DNA of 64,000 nt from assembly GCA_902712845.1 (NCBI GenBank), contig LR743504.1:3384001-3448000 (forward strand), given 5' to 3'. This DNA is from Methylobacterium bullatum. Lineage in GTDB: Bacteria > Pseudomonadota > Alphaproteobacteria > Rhizobiales > Beijerinckiaceae. Shown here in pieces: positions 62,001 to 64,000 of the stretch. The stretch's first letter is position 1, and each line of letters begins with the position of its first letter. Under the pieces are notes generated by a model that saw only the letters and a list, made by a program, of their open reading frames with translations, was not told where the DNA came from and did no database searches. The position numbers and the translations under genes were made by a program.

Positions 62001-62343
62001 TGCAAGCGACGACCCAGAATGGCGCGTACCACTCCGAAACGCCCTCGAGGTTGCCGCACGCACGCCTGTTTTCGAAGACTGGGCCGCGGAACAGATAGCG
62101 AAGGTGCTCGGAGCGTGGCTTCCGATTGATCTCCGACCCGACGAATTCCTCAAGGAGTGCCGCCGGTCGCGGCGCAAGGCTTGGATGAGCGCGGTAGAAT
62201 ATATCGACCGCTGCGGCGAGTTACCACGATTTATGTCGATGTGTATGAATAGCAATCATCCCCGCATCAACCGATCAGGGCATGCTTATCTCAAGTGGAT
62301 CCGTCTAAGAGATGATTATTATAGATCTGTTCGCAGTAAATAG
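59050..62343 (+). CDS. STAND NTPase with helical-repeat C-terminus
   Basis: 1097 residues. A long helical N-terminal region (about 90-265) precedes the ATPase: Walker A SGIGGLGKST (about 288-297), Walker B RMIVVLDTFEEW (about 410-421), and the GSPLSLKLAARY arm helix typical of STAND proteins. The remainder (about 620-1090) is helical and TPR-like (GEAVYHCLSLIDP, RLSVAEAKLLPEGERQDWAA) with no enzymatic motif, so this is probably the ligand-sensing part and the effectors are separate genes. A stretch near 61540-61690 is AT-rich. Last gene of the operon, coupled to the iSTAND protease by an ATGA overlap. Confidence 0.9.
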   Translation: MSEDTRSPELQVLAETLIRAWQQRSAPERDGFARTLGVPSEALAAPQSAEPTAPTADPEPAEAWLHTDDEGPRALPSSSEPYPSSVRDAVWEAVAPASAEPMDWTEEQVREASEALERRATVSGAVRPADLAAGYSAALANLLLDRLAPGFDRTRVAGSWSWTLKSERRAAVLRALGRDGIAEAVAEADSLPTDAPGRLLRLLLTDQELPLGSPRAVRALACSWAVAVQPERVEQVAELRRDAARHSALSAFDHLLKDGFVGRAAEIARLRGFVSEEDAGSQIPILTVSGIGGLGKSTLLAQALRPLLAEAFESPTAPLLISIDFDRRSFLTGGELELSFELSRQLELFFPETSAALGALRGSIGRARAARGETLKDESSEGLESVSRHGDEFAYEARSIIRNNGVNRRRMIVVLDTFEEWQRGTYRDWDPQAPAGRVLSWLSGVREAWDFRFGVIVSGRTPIPPESYLTAPGAIHLKELGRRDSVELLLRLGLRPEAARQLARLVGGSPLSLKLAARYVLQLPAGTQATFMSDFDGGLQGVNAALRQGLLYKRFLDHIADPLARKLAHPGLALRRVTPELIRKVLAEPCGLGPLEAWEAQDLFTLLAQEVWLVERRGEELLHYPEVRSAMLRAMREDPQQADRVRAVHAAAARWYKERPEPDDEDRGEAVYHCLSLIDPREFEAATANVPPEILRKVAQSAEDLPDEIRVRLLHRVGRRLSVAEAKLLPEGERQDWAAVRCDGLVRSGQPERAIKLWMDLGGGSRPGPWYAIAIFQAELWDEPALVREIITDSPNLSLRYNYLLSLVLDEHAPDEAHRLRGGLDILMRDQLIARKFGVEQTIECIYFYVIIERDYRHPRNIIDKILDSFDRYSFDATRYLRASAVLDRDVMARVQVTARKVLAGSFRPTSDFLEFVERRLAEAGVDGRATRQFRDDFAQEIEKRMRSAEVLGGWSDRFAQAVETDMGKLLREPHAIASLLQGLASDDPEWRVPLRNALEVAARTPVFEDWAAEQIAKVLGAWLPIDLRPDEFLKECRRSRRKAWMSAVEYIDRCGELPRFMSMCMNSNHPRINRSGHAYLKWIRLRDDYYRSVRSK

Positions 62344-62721
62344 CCCTCGCGATCCCATCTCAAATGCTTGTAAGTTCTGATTAATGCGATGCGCATGACA
62401 CCCGCGATAAGCTCGTCGCTCTTGAGCTCTAGGTCCATGAGAGCCAATGGGCCGTTCAATGCCGGCTTCCGACCGCCGTTGCCACTCGCGCTTAATCTAA
62501 TCATTCACGTGGACAAACACAGTTTATGAAGGCGTTGACACTGCGCGACGTCAGCTAGAGGTTGGCCAGACCGCCCTGCCACTAGGATACCCTCGCTATG
62601 ACCGATCCACTCAAAAGAGGTTTCGTCGCCGCTCAGGTCGGCGAGGCACTCGTCAATTATGCGCTAGTCGATCAACCATTGCACGAGCCACAGTCACACC
62701 TACCTAATCAAGGATTGACCA
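62344..62721. other. Spacer between the second and third conflict gene sets
   Basis: No supported gene. A 62598-62831 frame has no ribosome site and overlaps the next gene in the wrong frame. The AGGA ribosome site of the next gene is at 62711-62714. Composition is mixed; no terminator is obvious behind the STAND gene. Confidence 0.4.
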
Positions 62722-63757
62722 ATGCCTATTCTCGACAGATGAAGAACTATGGCAATACGTGTTCCAACATTATGCCAAAGAGCATACGGAGCGGCGAAGT
62801 TGTCTTAAATTCCATATGTACAAGGTGGTGATCTCGGAATGGATCGCCCGCATCCCGGGCCTGTTCTGGCTGCAGGGGGCGGATAAACTGCGAAGGATCA
62901 ATCCCGCGCTGATCGAGCGCAAATCCCGAGGCTGGCGGACCTACAAGCCCCGAGGCAAGTCCGGAAAGGTCCTGGGCGGCATCGGCACGGTGCGGCTGCC
63001 TCAAGCCGAGGACGGCTATCGTCTCGTCACGATGTCTGCGGGTCACAACGCGTCCTCCGGTGCTCCAGTCCTGGTCGCGCCCGAGGTGTGGGAACATCAT
63101 CGTCTTCGCGAGGGCAGCGTGATCGTCAACGGCAGCGCGCGCTGGCGCGACATGCCGCAGAAATGGGCCGCGCTGTTTCCCGTCGTCAGTGACATACCCC
63201 GGGGCTGTCTCGTTCTCGACAAGGTGGACGACGTCGATGGCGTCGAGCAAGGTGCGCCCGTCCAGATCCATCCGTTTTCGATCATGGAATACTGGCAGGA
63301 TAACGTGCAGCTCCACGACTTCGTCTATGCGACCGCCGACAGTGCCGATAGCGATTTTAGGTGCGGGATCTCGCGCTTTTTCGAGGACTACAGACATGAC
63401 AGGGGCCGAGAGGGCAGCTATCTGACGTCGGCCGACATCGCTAATCCGATGTGGGACGCGCTGTTCGCCAACCCCGAGGACATGCGGTTCCGCAAGGCCG
63501 CCCAATTACGGCTCATCGAACGACGCGTGGCAGAGGCCGCAAGAGGCGAAGACGTCGTCGACGCGCTGCTACGCATGCTGTCCAATGTTCAGGAAGCAAC
63601 CGTCCTCAAGCGTCTCTCGGAGAAATCGGGGATTCCATGGCGACGATGGTCACAAGGCGGCAGCATTGCCGAAGAAGCCGGACGACTTGTCGACCGGGCG
63701 ATCGAAACCGAGCGGCAGCAGGCGCTCCTCTATGCCGCGCAATTCGAGTTCGCCTAA
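62722..63757 (+). pseudogene. Unrecognised protein upstream of an EAD1 gene; probable 2-base frameshift near start
   Basis: The ATG at 62722 has AAGGA seven bases upstream, but its frame stops after six codons (MPILDR). The main frame is coding-like from about 62729 (STDEELWQYVFQHYAKEH) and runs to the TAA at 63755. Adding TC in ATTCTC(TC)GACAG joins MPIL to STDEEL. If intact, the protein has about 345 residues with RIPGLFWLQGADKLRRINP and GGIGTVRLPQAEDGY; no family is recognised. An ATG at 62759 could start a shorter product. The stop overlaps the next start (TAATG), so it works with the EAD1 protein. Confidence 0.6.
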
Positions 63758-64000
63758 TGAGCAAGTGGAACCACGTGGCGTTAGCCGGTCTCAACGAGAT
63801 CTTGGCCAATCTTTATCCGACCGACAAGGAGGTGCGCAGGCTCGCCGCTAGTGCCGGCCTCCGGACAGTGCATATTGACTTCGACGGCAGTTCGCTCACG
63901 CGGTGGTTCAGCGTGCTCGATTACGCCAATGTGCACGACAAGGTCGATGACGTCGTCGCACGCTCGCTCGAAGAGAACCCGGACGATGAAGCCCTGAAGC
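63757..64000 (+). CDS. Gene beginning with an EAD1-type domain (continues past window)
   Basis: 81 codons are visible, in frame to the window edge. They match the effector-associated domain 1 pattern: LNEILANLYPTDKEVRRLAA, SAGLRTVHIDFDGSSLTRWF, then SVLDYANVHDKVDDVVARSL (L-Y-P ... A-G-L ... I-x-F-x-G-S ... W-x-x-V-L ... A ... K-V-x-x-V-V). EAD1 is an adaptor domain placed before proteases, caspases, TIR or NTPase modules in conflict systems. The effector lies outside the window. The ATG overlaps the preceding TAA stop. Confidence 0.82.
   Translation, partial: MSKWNHVALAGLNEILANLYPTDKEVRRLAASAGLRTVHIDFDGSSLTRWFSVLDYANVHDKVDDVVARSLEENPDDEALK

Noticed and set aside
62598..62831. A 77-codon frame before the EAD1 locus
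   Set aside because: No ribosome site, non-conserved-looking sequence, and it overlaps the better supported gene in the wrong frame.

Overview
The window is GC-rich DNA of an alphaproteobacterium and most resembles Methylobacterium/Methylorubrum: it has several FixJ-type response regulators, CbxX-type AAA+ proteins, a cyclic-nucleotide-binding/FAD reductase fusion, and IS630/IS701/IS1595-type elements. The species call is inference from gene style; there is no rRNA or other marker gene.

Layout. 1-12.4 kb: a secreted protein and a NarL-type regulator on the minus strand, then a plus-strand operon of a membrane-anchored protein, two CbxX/CfxQ-type AAA+ proteins (three AAA modules), three paralogous Sel1/peptidoglycan-binding-like membrane proteins, two secreted proteins and a 65-residue membrane protein. 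12.5-23.2 kb: an LprI-type protein, an alpha/beta hydrolase, three receiver-domain regulators, a PAS histidine kinase, the reductase fusion, two small secreted proteins and two AraC regulators. A 112-bp TA-flanked MITE-like repeat occurs at 13.9 and 23.5 kb. 24-31.6 kb: phage-like genes (DUF5681, ParB/DNA-methylase fusion), a DUF2235 hydrolase and insertion-sequence debris, including an IS701 element broken by an IS630 element.

31.6-64 kb is an accessory island of biological-conflict genes. (a) 31.6-39.4 kb: trypsin-like protease with an N-terminal effector-associated-type domain, a two-Rossmann-like protein with a homologous N-terminal domain, a transmembrane STAND NTPase, a precursor peptide ending in eight F-x-N triplets, and a radical-SAM/SPASM maturase of the GrrM type. 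(b) 40.8-42.9 kb: a minus-strand cluster of less clear genes. (c) 43.06-50.67 kb: a 7.6-kb IS1595-family transposon with 23-bp perfect terminal repeats and 8-bp target duplication, carrying an ImmA/IrrE-HTH pair, a possible sensor/membrane gene pair, a small HTH repressor and three copies of its probable dyad operator. (d) 51.5-62.3 kb: an NlpC/P60 protein divergent from an operon of a trypsin-nuclease fusion, a lysozyme-like protein, a trypsin-like protease, a trypsin/degenerate-NTPase fusion and a 1097-residue STAND NTPase. (e) 62.7-64 kb: an unrecognised gene with a probable start-proximal frameshift, overlapping a partial gene that begins with an EAD1-type domain.

Working model (inference): in (a) and (d) the STAND NTPase is the signal-responsive switch, the proteases and nuclease are effectors or processing enzymes, and in (a) the modified repeat peptide is a substrate or effector. 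Several small frameshifts at G/C runs suggest either base-calling errors or recent decay.
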